A stretch of DNA of 64,000 nucleotides from Mantamonas sphyraenae (Eukaryota; CRuMs; Mantamonadidae). Location: contig JAPMXV010000027.1 of NCBI GenBank assembly GCA_026936335.1, positions 124,001-188,000 of the forward strand, in the 5' to 3' direction. This document shows, one piece after another, positions 17,075 to 27,638 of the stretch. Under the pieces are notes generated by a model. The model saw only the letters and a list, made by a program, of their open reading frames with translations. It did not search any database and was not told the DNA's origin. A program made the translations under genes and the position numbers. The first letter of the stretch is position 1. Every line of letters starts with the position of its first letter.

Positions 17075-19510
17075 TCAATCCTTGCTTGTCTCGTTCTTCA
17101 TCTTCCCCTCCTTCCACCGTGCCAACACCTCTTGCATGCTGTTCACCGAGATGGCAGGCGGTGATGAATGATTGCCATGGTCCCGTCCCAGGGTGGCCAC
17201 CACGGTGTGCACACACAACTGGTGCAAATCCGACCCCGACAGACCCGTGGACAACTCAGCCAAGCGTTCCAGGGCATCTCGGGCGTCCGATGAGCTCCTG
17301 TGTTCGTACTTGAGCAAATCGCGGAGGATTTCCAATCGCTCCTGGGTGCTTGGCAGCGGCAGGGAGAGCGACAAGGAGACGCGACGGTGGACGGCGGGAT
17401 CGATGTCCTGTGGCCTATTGGTGGCTAGAATGACCACCAGAGCCTCGTTTTGCTGTGCACGATCCCAACACGCCAGAAATTCGTTCTTGATCTTGCGCAT
17501 GGCTTCGTGCTCGTCACGCTCACTGCTGCGTGTGCTCAGCAACGAATCGGCCTCGTCCACAAAGATGATGGCCGGAGCCAGGCGAGCAGCCACGCGAAAC
17601 AGCGCTCGGATTGTTTTCTCTCCTTGGCCAAAGTAGCGACTGGTGATCGAGGCTGCGCCCGTGTGCAACAGCGTCGCCTGTGCCAATCGTGCCACGTGTC
17701 GCACCAGTAGCGACTTGCCCACCCCTGGTTTCCCATAAAGTAGCACCCCAGAGGCACACCTTGCAATGGCAGACGTCAGGTACCGTTCTGGATGGGTCAG
17801 GGGGGCAACCACAAATTGCTGCAGCTGCTCCACAACTCCTTCTGGGCCATGGTATGCGTCCACGTCGTCCACCACCCCGTTCAAGTCCACCAGGTCTGAT
17901 TGGATCACCATTTGCTCCAACTCATGTTCAATGCTGCCACTTCCGTGTGCCAGAATGTCCTGTGCACGTCCACGCTGCCGCAGCGCCGTCAGCTCTCGGC
18001 AACACTCCTCTACCACCTTCTGTTGTCCTTGGCCGCCGTCCCCACTGGCGTTGTTGTCCATCACCAGACACCCTACCACCCACTCTGCCTCGTTCGCTTT
18101 CAGTCGAAAGGCCAGCTTGGGCATCTGTTCCCACGCAACTCCTACCCCGTCCCCATCTCTGCTGCTGCTGCTGCTGCTGCTGCTGCTCACACGTCCCAGT
18201 GTATCCTTGAGCAAACCAATGTTGTGAGTGTGCATCCCCTCCAATTCGAGGAGTCGCTGTGTGCGATCCCATACCCTGCGAGCACGTGTTCCCTGCTCGG
18301 GTGCAACGTCCTGCACCTGCCCCAGCTGTTTACACACCCAATTGCTTGTGTTGCTCTGCCGTGTAGTTCCCAACAAATACACAGGCAGGGCCCTGTCATC
18401 CATCCCGGCTACAAAGTGTCGCCATGCCTTGGCAGACAAGTGGTTCAGCAACATCGTCCAGTCCGGCTCCTCGATGTGCACCACGTATGCCAACCCCTTC
18501 TCCACGCCCTCTTCAATGTCCTTCAACAAACCCAGCGTGTTCTCCAGCGTCACCTCCACATACTCTGAGCGAGGAAGGTCATCCTGCACCGAGCGCACAT
18601 CTTTCACGTCCAACCACACTCCATGACCGTCCGAACAATACCCATCCAACGTCGTGCCTCCCTTTACGATTCCATCCATGCGCACACCCACACGAGTGCC
18701 CTGTGTTCCCACAACCACCACCCCGCTGTCGCCCGCCTGGGGTGGCCTTTGCCCACCAGCAGCTTCCTCCCCGTGCTCGCCTGCACCTTCCTTTGGTCGC
18801 ACTCGCCTTCGTTTGCTTCGTTTGCGAATGCGTGGGCGGAATTCGTGCACGGTGTGGCTGTGTTGCATCCCCACGTAGCGCACAACGGTCCCTACCGCCA
18901 GCTGTGCTGTGGCGGCTGCTGCAAACTCCTTGGCTTCCTGCTCCTCGTCTGTCGTCCCTGTTGCCAGCCCCTCTGGTGATATCCCGTGCTCCATCATCTC
19001 TCGGTTCACGTGCACCACTCTCACCTCTTTGGTGGTGGTGTTGCTGTGTGCTCTGCGGAGAACGGTGCCCAGCAGCTCCTCTACAAACAACCGCTGCTCT
19101 GTAAACTGGCCCACATTCAGCATGCGAACCTGTGGAAATGCATCTTTCAGACGCTTTGCCACTCTGGGTTGCTGTGTCCACAGGTTTACTTCCTGTTGAA
19201 TGCGTTGCTGGAGTCGTGTGTTGATCGGAGGCCACACGGCGTTGTCCCCTGTGCCTTCCCAGCCCCTCTCGTCGTCGTCGTCGTCGTCGTTGCCACTGCT
19301 GCTACTGCCAACACTTTGCATGCGCCATCTATCATCAACTCTCCTACCACTGTGTACATTGTCGCTGCTGGCGTCCGGAAACTCCAGCTGCTCCTCCTCG
19401 TCTTCATCCCCTTCCCCATCACTCTGTGCATGCCCATGGCCACCGTCCTGTTCCATGTCCGACAACGATCGTTTCCGACACGACGCGCTCTCTGTGCTGC
19501 GCCGGCTCAT
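17075..19510 (-). CDS. AAA+ ATPase, meiotic-clade type, with long N-terminal region
   Basis: A single frame gives 811 residues from ATG 19510. The first 110 residues are acidic and low-complexity (Asp run coded by a GTC repeat). The middle, to about 540, is poorly recognisable; it includes a basic KRSKRRRVRPK patch and a Ser run coded by (CTG)n at 18163-18186. The AAA+ core is at about 555-770: Walker A YGKPGVGKSLL, pore-loop region ITSRYFGQGEKTIRALF, Walker B AIIFVDEADSLL and sensor-1 ILATNRPQDIDPAVHRR. The sequence around TRSSERDEHEAMRKIKNEF is typical of spastin/katanin/ATAD1/Msp1 relatives. Partner and substrate are unknown. Its ATG shares the four bases ATGA with the stop of TAF7 upstream, so the true start might be a later Met (residue 19) or a separate exon. 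Confidence 0.85.
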   Translation of the reverse strand: MSRRSTESASCRKRSLSDMEQDGGHGHAQSDGEGDEDEEEQLEFPDASSDNVHSGRRVDDRWRMQSVGSSSSGNDDDDDDERGWEGTGDNAVWPPINTRLQQRIQQEVNLWTQQPRVAKRLKDAFPQVRMLNVGQFTEQRLFVEELLGTVLRRAHSNTTTKEVRVVHVNREMMEHGISPEGLATGTTDEEQEAKEFAAAATAQLAVGTVVRYVGMQHSHTVHEFRPRIRKRSKRRRVRPKEGAGEHGEEAAGGQRPPQAGDSGVVVVGTQGTRVGVRMDGIVKGGTTLDGYCSDGHGVWLDVKDVRSVQDDLPRSEYVEVTLENTLGLLKDIEEGVEKGLAYVVHIEEPDWTMLLNHLSAKAWRHFVAGMDDRALPVYLLGTTRQSNTSNWVCKQLGQVQDVAPEQGTRARRVWDRTQRLLELEGMHTHNIGLLKDTLGRVSSSSSSSSSRDGDGVGVAWEQMPKLAFRLKANEAEWVVGCLVMDNNASGDGGQGQQKVVEECCRELTALRQRGRAQDILAHGSGSIEHELEQMVIQSDLVDLNGVVDDVDAYHGPEGVVEQLQQFVVAPLTHPERYLTSAIARCASGVLLYGKPGVGKSLLVRHVARLAQATLLHTGAASITSRYFGQGEKTIRALFRVAARLAPAIIFVDEADSLLSTRSSERDEHEAMRKIKNEFLACWDRAQQNEALVVILATNRPQDIDPAVHRRVSLSLSLPLPSTQERLEILRDLLKYEHRSSSDARDALERLAELSTGLSGSDLHQLCVHTVVATLGRDHGNHSSPPAISVNSMQEVLARWKEGKMKNETSKD

Positions 19511-21397
19511 TGCAATGCAGCCATCTGCGCATCGATCTCCTCCACCGCCTTTTTGGCCTTGTCCACCGCCTCTTGCACCGGAATCAGCTTCACACTCAGT
19601 CGATCCTTCAGAATCTTGTTGGGTGCCCGGTCCACCTCGCCCTGCACGCTCTGCAACCTCACACGTGCGTCCCGCAACGCGGTCTGCGCGGTCTCCCTCT
19701 GCTCCGCCAACGCTTTGTACTCCGCCGACTCTTCCACGCGTGAGCTCTTTGTCGCTTCTTCTGATGCCATTGTTGACGACGATGATGATGAAGACGAAGA
19801 GGACGAAGACGTGGTGGATTCAGCAGCTGTGTCGGAGGCCATCTGTTCCACCACCGCAGTCGGCACCTCTTCAGTGTCCATCGCATCATCGTCGTCGACC
19901 ACAGCCGTGTTGGATGCCCCGTCCTTGCTCTCCACGGAGCTTGTTGTGGCTGCGGTGGCCTCCTGCGTGGATTGCACTTGGCTGAGTTTGTCTGCTGTCG
20001 CTGTCGCTGCCGCCACCTCTGGCATTGCCATCGTCGACAAATCCTCCATATTGGCTGCAAGAGCCACTGCCTCTGCGATGGTGGCCTCGTCCAACTCCAT
20101 GCCGCTTGCATCTGCCGCCGGCGCAGCCACAGCCCGCGGTTCCTCCTTCTGCTGCCCACCCTGGGCTTCTTCCACTTCCATCCCACTACTGTTGTCTGCC
20201 CCTTTGCTCTCACTCTCCATGGCACCTTCCTGTCCCTCCTTCTTTTGTTTCTCCCGTTCCTCCTCCTCCGCATCTTCAAATTGACCTGTACTCGCACCAC
20301 CACCACCTCCACCACCTGCTGCTGCTGCTGCTGCTGCTGCTACTGCTGTTGTTGTTGACCTGTGCCGGGGGTACATCGTCCACGTCGTCCAAATCCAAAT
20401 CCAAATCCACACCTCCGCGGCCCTCCTGACGTTTCTTCTTGGCCATGGTCTTGCGAAAGGCGGCGCGATCCATCTCGGTTTCGTCCTTGAGTCGCTGCAA
20501 CCTCTCTGCCCCCTTTTCCCGCTCGTTCTTGAGTTTGTCCCTGGCTTGTTTACGCACCCAGCGTAGTTCCTTCTTGCGTTCCTTCATCAACCGGATCTCC
20601 TCCTCCATTTCCCGTTGCAGCTCCTCTGCATTCGGCACGTCCTCCTCGTACATCTCCACGCTCTCCTCCGTCCACAGCGCCTCCTCAAAGTACTCGATGG
20701 AGCTCATAAACACGTGGATGCGCTCGTTGATCCGTTTCATCTCCTCGGGACCCGGCAAACGCTCCATGCCCAGGCGTGCACGACGCTTTGCCACAACGTT
20801 GTACGTTGGCGGCGTCACACCGCTTGCCAAGCCGTACTTATATCCAATTGTCGGTGGCAGTGGTTCCTCCTTTGATTCCCGCACCACCAGCATCTGTCCA
20901 ATGTCCGCCAGCTTGTAGTACGACGACCGATCAAACGTCTTCCACGACTCGATGATCGTCGGTGTGTCCATCAGTGTGCAAGGGTAGTCTCGTCCCTGGA
21001 ATCGAAACACCCCGTTGCGGTTATCATCTGGGCGAGTGTGAATACGTGTGTGTGTGTGTGTGTGGGTGTGGGTGTCCACGTGCGGTTGGGTGAGTGAGAC
21101 AAGGTGCTGCTGCTGTGTGCGAGTGTCCCTCCCAGTTGCCTTTTCCGCCTCCGGAACGTGTCTCTGGTGTCCTCACGTGCAGACACGGGTGGCTCAACCC
21201 CTGCCCATAGCGCTGTGGTTCGGATTGTGCACACAATGTCACCTACCAGAGATTTCGTAGCTCATGTCCAGCTTCACCTGGTTCTTGGGCTTCTCCAGCG
21301 ACTCGTTCAGAATCTCTGCGATGGAGTGGGGCACGCGCAGGTACACATGCTCCTCAAACTTGGATTCCTCCTCTGTTTCGGGATTGTCAAAGTCCAT
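19507..21397 (-). CDS. TAF7: TFIID subunit TAF7
   Basis: Exons read leftward as 21397-21247, 21027-20344 and 20285-19507, about 537 residues. The TAFII55 N domain is clear: EEHVYLRVP at the start, then YPCTLMDTPTIIESWKTFD and YYKLADIGQMLVV, which match human PCVMESLKTIDKKTFYKTADICQMLV. GLASGVTPPTYNVVAKRRAR matches the Arg-rich end of the domain. A charged coiled coil (EELQREMEEEIRLMKERKKE) follows. Intron 1 is 219 nt (GTAGGT..CCCAG). The frame changes inside an (AGC)n tract; a 58-nt intron (20343-20286, GTAGCA..TACAG) restores it, but an indel in the repeat is an alternative. The rest is low-complexity acidic sequence and a C-terminal coiled coil (residues after SAEYKALAEQ). TAF7 binds TAF1 and restrains its activity in the preinitiation complex. 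Confidence 0.85.
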
Positions 21398-21653
21398 GTT
21401 GTGTTGTTTCCAGTGAGGGTTTCCGCTGCGCCGAACCGGGCAACACCACACCATACACACACATGTTTTCCCGTCTGCGAAGCAGGGTAAAGCCAGTCTC
21501 ATCGGCAATTGGTGGGTGCGTTGTGGTGGGCGAGGGCAGAACACATACCCTGTTGCCCGTGGCAGGAAGGTCACTGAGCATGCGGGGATCTCAGGCGACG
21601 ACACCTGGGCGTGTGGTGACACGCTTGTTCTCTCTGCCGTACACAGAACCACC
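21398..21653. promoter_or_regulatory. Divergent promoter region of TAF7 and CcmE
   Basis: A 256-bp gap separates the two divergent start codons. ACACAGAACCACC just before the CcmE ATG could be a splice acceptor or simply a good initiation context. No other element is distinct. Confidence 0.4.
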
Positions 21654-22178
21654 ATGGCTGCTGGGGCATCGTCTGCGCGCTCGTCAGTCGCCATGGCTCG
21701 TCAGCGGAAGCTGCTGGGTGGTTTTGGAGCGGCGACGGGCCTGGGGGTCGCCGTCCTGATGCTCATGAATGCGTTTGAGGACAACCTCATGTTTTATATG
21801 ACACCCACTCAGTTGAAGGAGAAGGATCCGCCACTGAAGGCGGGGACCAAGGTGCGTCTGGGGGGATTGGTCGTGGAGGGGTCGGTGAAGCAGGGCTCCG
21901 GAGAGAACACACCAGACGGGGAGCAACAGGACAACGCCATCACCTTTCAGGTCACCGATCTCAACAACTCTGTGGCAGTCTCCTTTGTGGGCATCCTGCC
22001 CGACCTGTTCCGCGAAGGCCAAAGTGTGGTGGTGGAAGGAAAACTCAACGACGCCGGCGTCTTTGTGGCCAGCGAGGTGCTTGCCAAACACGACGAAAAC
22101 TACATGCCGGCGGACATCAAAGAACAGGTGATGGCCAACCGCAAAGAGGGAGAGCCAGTGGGACAACATCCGGGATGA
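21654..22178 (+). CDS. ccmE: CcmE-type cytochrome c maturation haem chaperone
   Basis: A single exon encodes 174 residues from ATG 21654 in an ACCACCATGG context. A Ser/Ala/Arg-rich N-terminus could act as a mitochondrial presequence. It is followed by one membrane helix (about 17-36, GFGAATGLGVAVLMLMNAF). The OB-fold core matches bacterial CcmE closely: RLGGLVVEGSVK, ITFQVTDLNNSVAVSF, GILPDLFREGQSVVVEG and GVFVASEVLAKHDENYMP. His146 is the expected covalent haem ligand and Tyr150 the accessory residue. CcmE carries haem to apocytochrome c in System I on the mitochondrial outer face of the inner membrane or bacterial periplasm. Introns in both neighbours argue against bacterial contamination. 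It lies 89 bp upstream of the S28 peptidase on the same strand. Confidence 0.92.
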   Translation: MAAGASSARSSVAMARQRKLLGGFGAATGLGVAVLMLMNAFEDNLMFYMTPTQLKEKDPPLKAGTKVRLGGLVVEGSVKQGSGENTPDGEQQDNAITFQVTDLNNSVAVSFVGILPDLFREGQSVVVEGKLNDAGVFVASEVLAKHDENYMPADIKEQVMANRKEGEPVGQHPG

Positions 22179-22267
22179 GGAGGAGATGTTTGGAGGGGGA
22201 GAGAGCCGTGGGCAGGCGGCTGCGGCAGCGCTGCAAAGAAAACCCCATCCCCAACACGACCCCCGCA

Positions 22268-23911
22268 ATGATCAAAACCACGACACTTGCCACGACAGCA
22301 GTGGTGTTGATGTGCTGTGTGATGGTGTGCCAGGGCATGCTGCCGCACGGTGGCGGACGCACGGCGACCAAGGCGCAGGTGAATGCCAAGGTGCCTACGC
22401 CACGCATCATCACGTACAACCAGACGCTGGACCACAGCAACCCGTCACTGAACAAGTTCTTTGCACAGCGTGTGCTGGTGCACGACGAATGGTGCCAGAG
22501 CGAGGATTGCCCCGTGTTCTTCTACACGGGCAACGAAGGCGACATCACCATGTTCTGGGAGAACACGGGCTTCATGTTTGACATTGCCCCCAAGTTTGGC
22601 GCCATGGTGCTCTTTATCGAACATCGCTACTACGGCAAGAGCCTGCCGTTTGGCAACAGGAGCTTCGAGGCCGGCAACGTCCAGTATCTCAGCACCGAGC
22701 AGGCGCTGGAGGACTACGCCGCCATCCTGGCCTTTTTCAAGAACCACCACAACGTCACCGGCCCCGTCGTCGCCTTTGGCGGCTCCTACGGTGGCATGCT
22801 CAGCGCCTGGATGCGCCTGGTACGTTTTCCCGCAGCCCTTCCCTGCCACAGGCGGCCTTTTCTCAGGCAAACGCAACCGTCGTCGGCTGGAAAATACACG
22901 CCAGACACCTTTTCCGTCTGAAAACCACCCTGACACCTCTCGCCAACCACGACACACAACACAACCCGTGGGGGCGCGGACACACGACAGAAATTCCCGC
23001 AGTCGATTGTGGGAGCCATTGCTGCGTCTGCGCCAATCTGGGCGTTCCCGGGCCTGTGTGACCCGGAGGAGTTCAACTCGATCATCACTGCGGATTATGT
23101 GTCGCCGTGCAGCGAACGCATCCGGGACGGGTTCAAGCTGATTGCGGAGCTGAGTGAGCACAGCGCAGGTCGCAGCACGCTGACGCAGGCATTCCGCACA
23201 TGCAATGCCCTGCAGACGCAGGCGGACGTGGATGCACTTGTGGGAGTGCTCAACACGGCGTTCACGTACATGGCCATGACGGACTATCCCTACCCCAGCA
23301 ACTTCCTGCAACCCATGCCAGGATGGCCGGTCAAGGTGGCATGCTCGCGTGTGACGAGTGATCCGAACCCGGAGCAGCCGGAACCGTTCCTGAGGCAGAT
23401 CCTGGAGGCGGCCAACGTGTATTACAACTACACGGGCGAAATGCCCTGCCTGAACACTTCGGCCGACATCTCGGGTGGTCTGGGTGATGCTGCCTGGGAC
23501 TACCAGAGCTGCACGGAGATGGTGCTGCCCATCAGCTCCGACGGCGTGCACGACATGTTCCCGCCGGCCAAGTGGGACTTTGATGCGTTTGCCGCTCAGT
23601 GTGAAAAGAGCTGGGGTGTCAAACCCAACCCCAAGTGGGTCTACGAGTATGTGGGAGGCAAGAACATCGAGTACGGCTCCAACATTGTGTTTTCCAACGG
23701 CCAGCTGGACCCGTGGCGTTACGGCGGCGTCAACCACAACCTGTCCGACTCGCTCATTGCCGTGTACATTGAGCAGGGTGCCCACCATCTCGATCTGCGC
23801 TCCTCCAACCCGGCCGACCCGCAGTCTGTCATTGCCGCTCGTCAGGTGCATCAGGACAACATCCACAAGTGGATCGCCCAGTGGCAGAGTGAGCGTGCCG
23901 CACAGCAATGA
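22268..23911 (+). CDS. S28 family serine carboxypeptidase (PRCP/DPP7-like)
   Basis: Exons 22268-22819 and 22991-23911 (171-nt intron, GTACGT..GACAG, phase 0) give 490 residues. A signal peptide covers about residues 1-22. The nucleophile motif GGSYGGMLSAWMR places Ser at 173. The acid is in FSNGQLDPW (Asp424), and the His pair in EQGAHHLDLRSSNP (449-450) completes the triad. NQTLDHSNP near the N-terminus is typical of the family, as is FIEHRYYGKSLPFG. These lysosomal or secreted enzymes cleave next to proline, either as Pro-X carboxypeptidase or as dipeptidyl peptidase II; sequence alone does not separate the two. The start ATG is chosen because the helix that follows is a clean signal sequence. 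Confidence 0.93.
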
Positions 23912-23979
23912 AACCGGAATGGACGTTCCCCCCCCCCCCAAAACACACACACACACACACACATTAGCTTGGATGATTC

Positions 23980-25407
23980 ATGTTGCGCCAGGCAACACAA
24001 CGCATGTGGTTGAAAACTGTGGCTGTGCTCGTGCTGGCCTTGCTCCTGGTCCCGTGGATGCAACCAGGCGATGATGACCAGGCCCATGGCTCGTCGCATC
24101 GCTACCGAGTGGTGAAGCGTCTCAGCAAAATCCGATGGAAGGCAAACCGTCCGTTTGCGTCGGCGGTGATCGGCAGGGCGGAACCCGTCGTGCTCACTGA
24201 GTCAAGCGCTCTCTTCTGGCCAGCCATGCGGCTATGGAAACTACCCGAGTTGGCACGAACACACGCAAGTGTGTCGTTGAAGCAAGTGCGCGTTCAAAAC
24301 GGCAGCGACGGCGTATTTGTTCTTGCCTCGCCTCGTGTCTTTCTGCCACGTGACACGCAGAAGCCGGCCAGCTGGACAAACGGCCACCGGCTGGCAGACA
24401 TGTCTCTTGGCGAGCTGTTTGGCCGCCACACCGACACCCATGGCCAGACCTACGAGTACGCCTACTTCAGTGGCCCCGTGTCCGATGTGCTTCCGCCGGA
24501 AGAGGTGGCGCCGCTGCTTCATTTCCGAGCACCCGACGGCCTCGCCGCCGCCGACACGCAGCAGAGGGAACACATTGGCACGGGTGTCAACGTGTGGATG
24601 GCCACACGCGGTGTCACTGCACACATGCACTACGACGTGTCCCACAACTTTGTGGTGCAGCTTCACGGCGCACGCACGTGGCTGCTCCTCCCTCCAAACG
24701 CCACCGAACTCTCCTACTCCTACCCATTCACACACCCTCGCTCCAGACAGAGCCAACTCCTGTTTCCCGTCGATCAGCGTGGCAACGGGCGCGTGCAACC
24801 CGTGGATAGGGCGCTGCGTGCCAGTCAATTCACCCAAGCTGCTGGCTTGGCTGCCTACGAGGTCACCCTGCGTCGTGGCGACGTCCTCTACGTGCCCCCG
24901 TGTTGGTCACACACAGTCAAGGCGGAAGAGGACTCTGTGGGCGTGTCTGTGCTCAGTCCTTCCGATCCCGAATACCTGTTTGGCATGGCTCGACACACCC
25001 CACTGCTCGGCTTGTCCAACGAATGGCCTCTGCGCGACAGGGCCTTGGCTGTGCGCAAGCTCATCCACATTCTCGTCGACAAGGCCGAGTGGATTGCCAT
25101 GCCCACCTCTGTGTGGCTGGATCGCATGTATCACCTGCGCTTTGAACACCTGGCCACCGAGTATGCCAACCTGGCTGCCCTCGACACGCAGGACTGTTGG
25201 TCCATGGGGCGTGATCAGGAACCGCGATTCAAACAGACTCTGGTGGACAAGCTGCACACAACTGCACACGACGTCCTGGCCAATCTTGGCCACGACAAGA
25301 TGCCTCTGGCCCTACGCAACCTCTTTCTCATGGACTACATCGAACACATTGCCGCCTGGGCGGTGGGTGCGCATTCACTGGGTGATTTTGTAAAGCAGTG
25401 TTTGTAA
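23980..25407 (+). CDS. JmjC/cupin-8 oxygenase with N-terminal signal anchor
   Basis: A single exon encodes 475 residues. An N-terminal basic-hydrophobic segment (about residues 9-27) is a signal peptide or type II anchor, so the enzyme probably acts in the endoplasmic reticulum or Golgi lumen. The JmjC core holds the iron-binding HYD (His217, Asp219) and the distal His311 in CWSHTVKAEED. QLHGARTWLLLPP follows the first strand as in JmjC hydroxylases. Fe(II)/2-oxoglutarate hydroxylation of a protein is the expected reaction, as for JMJD8-like lumenal members. The substrate is unknown. A C9-10 run and a (CA)11 tract lie just upstream (23929-23964). The stop is 14 bp from the convergent arrestin-like gene. 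Confidence 0.88.
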   Translation: MLRQATQRMWLKTVAVLVLALLLVPWMQPGDDDQAHGSSHRYRVVKRLSKIRWKANRPFASAVIGRAEPVVLTESSALFWPAMRLWKLPELARTHASVSLKQVRVQNGSDGVFVLASPRVFLPRDTQKPASWTNGHRLADMSLGELFGRHTDTHGQTYEYAYFSGPVSDVLPPEEVAPLLHFRAPDGLAAADTQQREHIGTGVNVWMATRGVTAHMHYDVSHNFVVQLHGARTWLLLPPNATELSYSYPFTHPRSRQSQLLFPVDQRGNGRVQPVDRALRASQFTQAAGLAAYEVTLRRGDVLYVPPCWSHTVKAEEDSVGVSVLSPSDPEYLFGMARHTPLLGLSNEWPLRDRALAVRKLIHILVDKAEWIAMPTSVWLDRMYHLRFEHLATEYANLAALDTQDCWSMGRDQEPRFKQTLVDKLHTTAHDVLANLGHDKMPLALRNLFLMDYIEHIAAWAVGAHSLGDFVKQCL

Positions 25408-25421
25408 TCCAGTCATGCCCC

Positions 25422-25500
25422 TTACAGCATCGGCTGCCGACTTCCAAGGCGTAGCTTTGTCCTTGACAACGATGAGGAGGATGGTTGGCTCCCTCTCACT

Positions 25501-25537
<37 letters not shown>

Positions 25538-27438
25538 CTGTGTCCACTCGTTCCAGGCCCCAGTAGCCTTTGCGAAGCGTCTTGCGCTTTTTGTCCAGTG
25601 TGGCGACGGTGATCTTGCTGGAGCCGTCGTTCAGCTCCAATTCCACATCGTCATTGTCGTCGTACTCGTTGATGTCGTCGTGACCAGACTCGGTCACTCG
25701 TGCGTATCGCTTCATTTTCGCCTCGGCGGCGGAGATGGAGGAGGAATCGGTGAGGGAGCGAATGGTGGGCAAGCGGAAGAGGGGTGTGTCGTCGTCGTTG
25801 CCATCGGTCTTGACACCAAGCTTTTCGGCCATGCCCAGGCGACTGGTGATCACCAAATCGGCCTCGGAGAGTTTGTACAAGTCGTGTGTGGAGGAAATGC
25901 CGTGGAGCTGGCGCAGTTCCTGCTGTTGTTCGCTGTTGCTTCGCAGATCGAGTCCCACGGCCTGATCGATGTAGTCGCTCCACGACGGAGCATGGTTCTG
26001 TTCGTTGCAGTAGTTGCACGCGTACACATCGTTGCCATCCTCGTAAAAGAGTGTCTTCTGGCAACTGTGACATACCATGGAAAGCAGCCTCGGCACGCGG
26101 GTGTCGTTCACACTGTTGCACTGCGGACACTGCACCTGGTCATGGGAGTGATGGAACCGCATCACATGTTTGCACTTGAAGCAGGTTGCGGTGACGCATA
26201 CCTGCTCCTGCACGGTGTCTGGCAGCGAGGAAATGGGCAGAAATACCTGCACGGGGATATCCAGCGTCAGGGTGGGCAATCCCGGCACTTGGATCTGGAA
26301 GTAGTACGAAATCGACACGGCGGACAATGCCACTGTTGTCGACGGGATCAGATTGTCCGGCATGCGAAAGTGGTAGACAGTGGCATTGAAAGACCGGGGC
26401 TCCAGCTTGCACCCAGGCAGGATGGCAAAGGCCACCAGTGATCGTTCGTTCACGTGCACCTCATTGTTGACGGACACCAAAGCCTCTTCGTCCAACACGA
26501 CTTCGGGAGACAACGGGGAGGAGGAGGAGGAGGAGGAGGACGACGACGACGATGACTTGCTGCTTCCACCGGCACCCTCCACCAGATCCTTTCGCGACTG
26601 CGACGCCTCCTCTGTGAGCACCAGAGTGTGTTGGATGAGCGAGAGGCAGACGTACGGATAGACGCCTTTCTTGGCCTTGTGTTGCGAGGTGATGGTGAAA
26701 AACACATCCTGACCGAGAAAGTACTTGTCGGCGCTGAAGGAGGCGGTGAGGGAGATGGGCGATGGTAGGAGGGCACCCACTCGATGGGTGGCTGTGGCCT
26801 GCATGGGCGAAGCTGGTGGGCACCTCCTTGGCCTTGGTGAGGACCGCACAGTAGACGGGCAAAGAGACGTTGTCGGAACACAACTCATCGTCTTCGTTGT
26901 CCACAAACCCTTCGACTGTGGCCAACAGACTGTACCACACGCTTGCTTCACACTGCTTGCCCACCCGCTCGCCAGTAAACTCGTTGTCAACGTAGACGCG
27001 TTTGCGCACGCTTCGGTCGGTCTTGCGGGACGACGACGAGCCAGAGTCCATGCCACGTGCGTTCTCCATGCGAGGCGTGGTTTCTGTGACCACATTCAGG
27101 GAAGTGGGCAGCTCTTCGGGCAGCGTGAAGCTGACGCGGAACTCGCTGATGCCCTGGGGCAACTCTACCGCAGCTGCAGCGTCCGCAGCCTGCTCCCCGG
27201 CCACTTGGATGGTATGTTCCAGCAACACATGATTGCTACTAATGTCCTGGTCGACAAACACCTGTTCACGTGCCACCACGTGCAGCAAGACCGCGCGTGC
27301 AACCATGGCTCGTTCCAGACGCACCTGTACCACTGCCTGCACGGTCTCTCCCGAACAATAGCCCTCGTGCTGCCGCTCCACACTCAACACACACCTGTCC
27401 CGCTCCGACAGGGCACTCTGGACGTTCTGAAACTCCAT
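25422..27438 (-). CDS. Arrestin-fold protein with zinc ribbons, one frame break
   Basis: Two overlapping open frames together form one protein. The first runs from ATG 27438 (MEFQNVQSALSERDR). The second carries the rest to TAA at 25422. The switch lies somewhere near 26760-26850, between LTKAKEVPTS and ISLTASFSADKYFLGQDVFF, and needs the loss of one base; about 671 residues result. The N-terminal half has arrestin-like strands (GETVQAVVQVRLE). The second half has an arrestin-C-like domain, then two Cys4 ribbons (CFKCKHVMRFHHS..CPQC and CHSCQKTLFYEDG..CNYC), and a Ser-rich tail coded by (CTG)n at 25504-25535. Arrestin-domain proteins act as adaptors in membrane trafficking; the zinc part is unusual. 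No consensus intron fits the switch. Confidence 0.65.
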
Positions 27439-27638
27439 GCGGAGGTGCAAATTGGGTGTTTGGTTTGGCGCACAGGCGTTTTCATTCGTTCAGCATGAGC
27501 TGCGCTGCCGTTGCGAGCATTTTGCAAAGGAGCATCACGCAGTCAGCTTGGCTTGCTGTGGTTGCTATGGGTTTGGAATTGTGTGTGTGTGTGTGTGTGT
27601 GTGGTGTTTGGAAGGCGGTGCACGCTTCGATCTACGAT

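Noticed and set aside
21600-22200. CcmE as bacterial contamination
   Set aside because: It sits between TAF7 and an S28 peptidase gene, both with spliceosomal introns, at normal spacing and with similar base composition.
26820-26850. A 25-nt intron explaining the arrestin gene frame switch
   Set aside because: Far shorter than any other intron in the window; a single-base indel is simpler.
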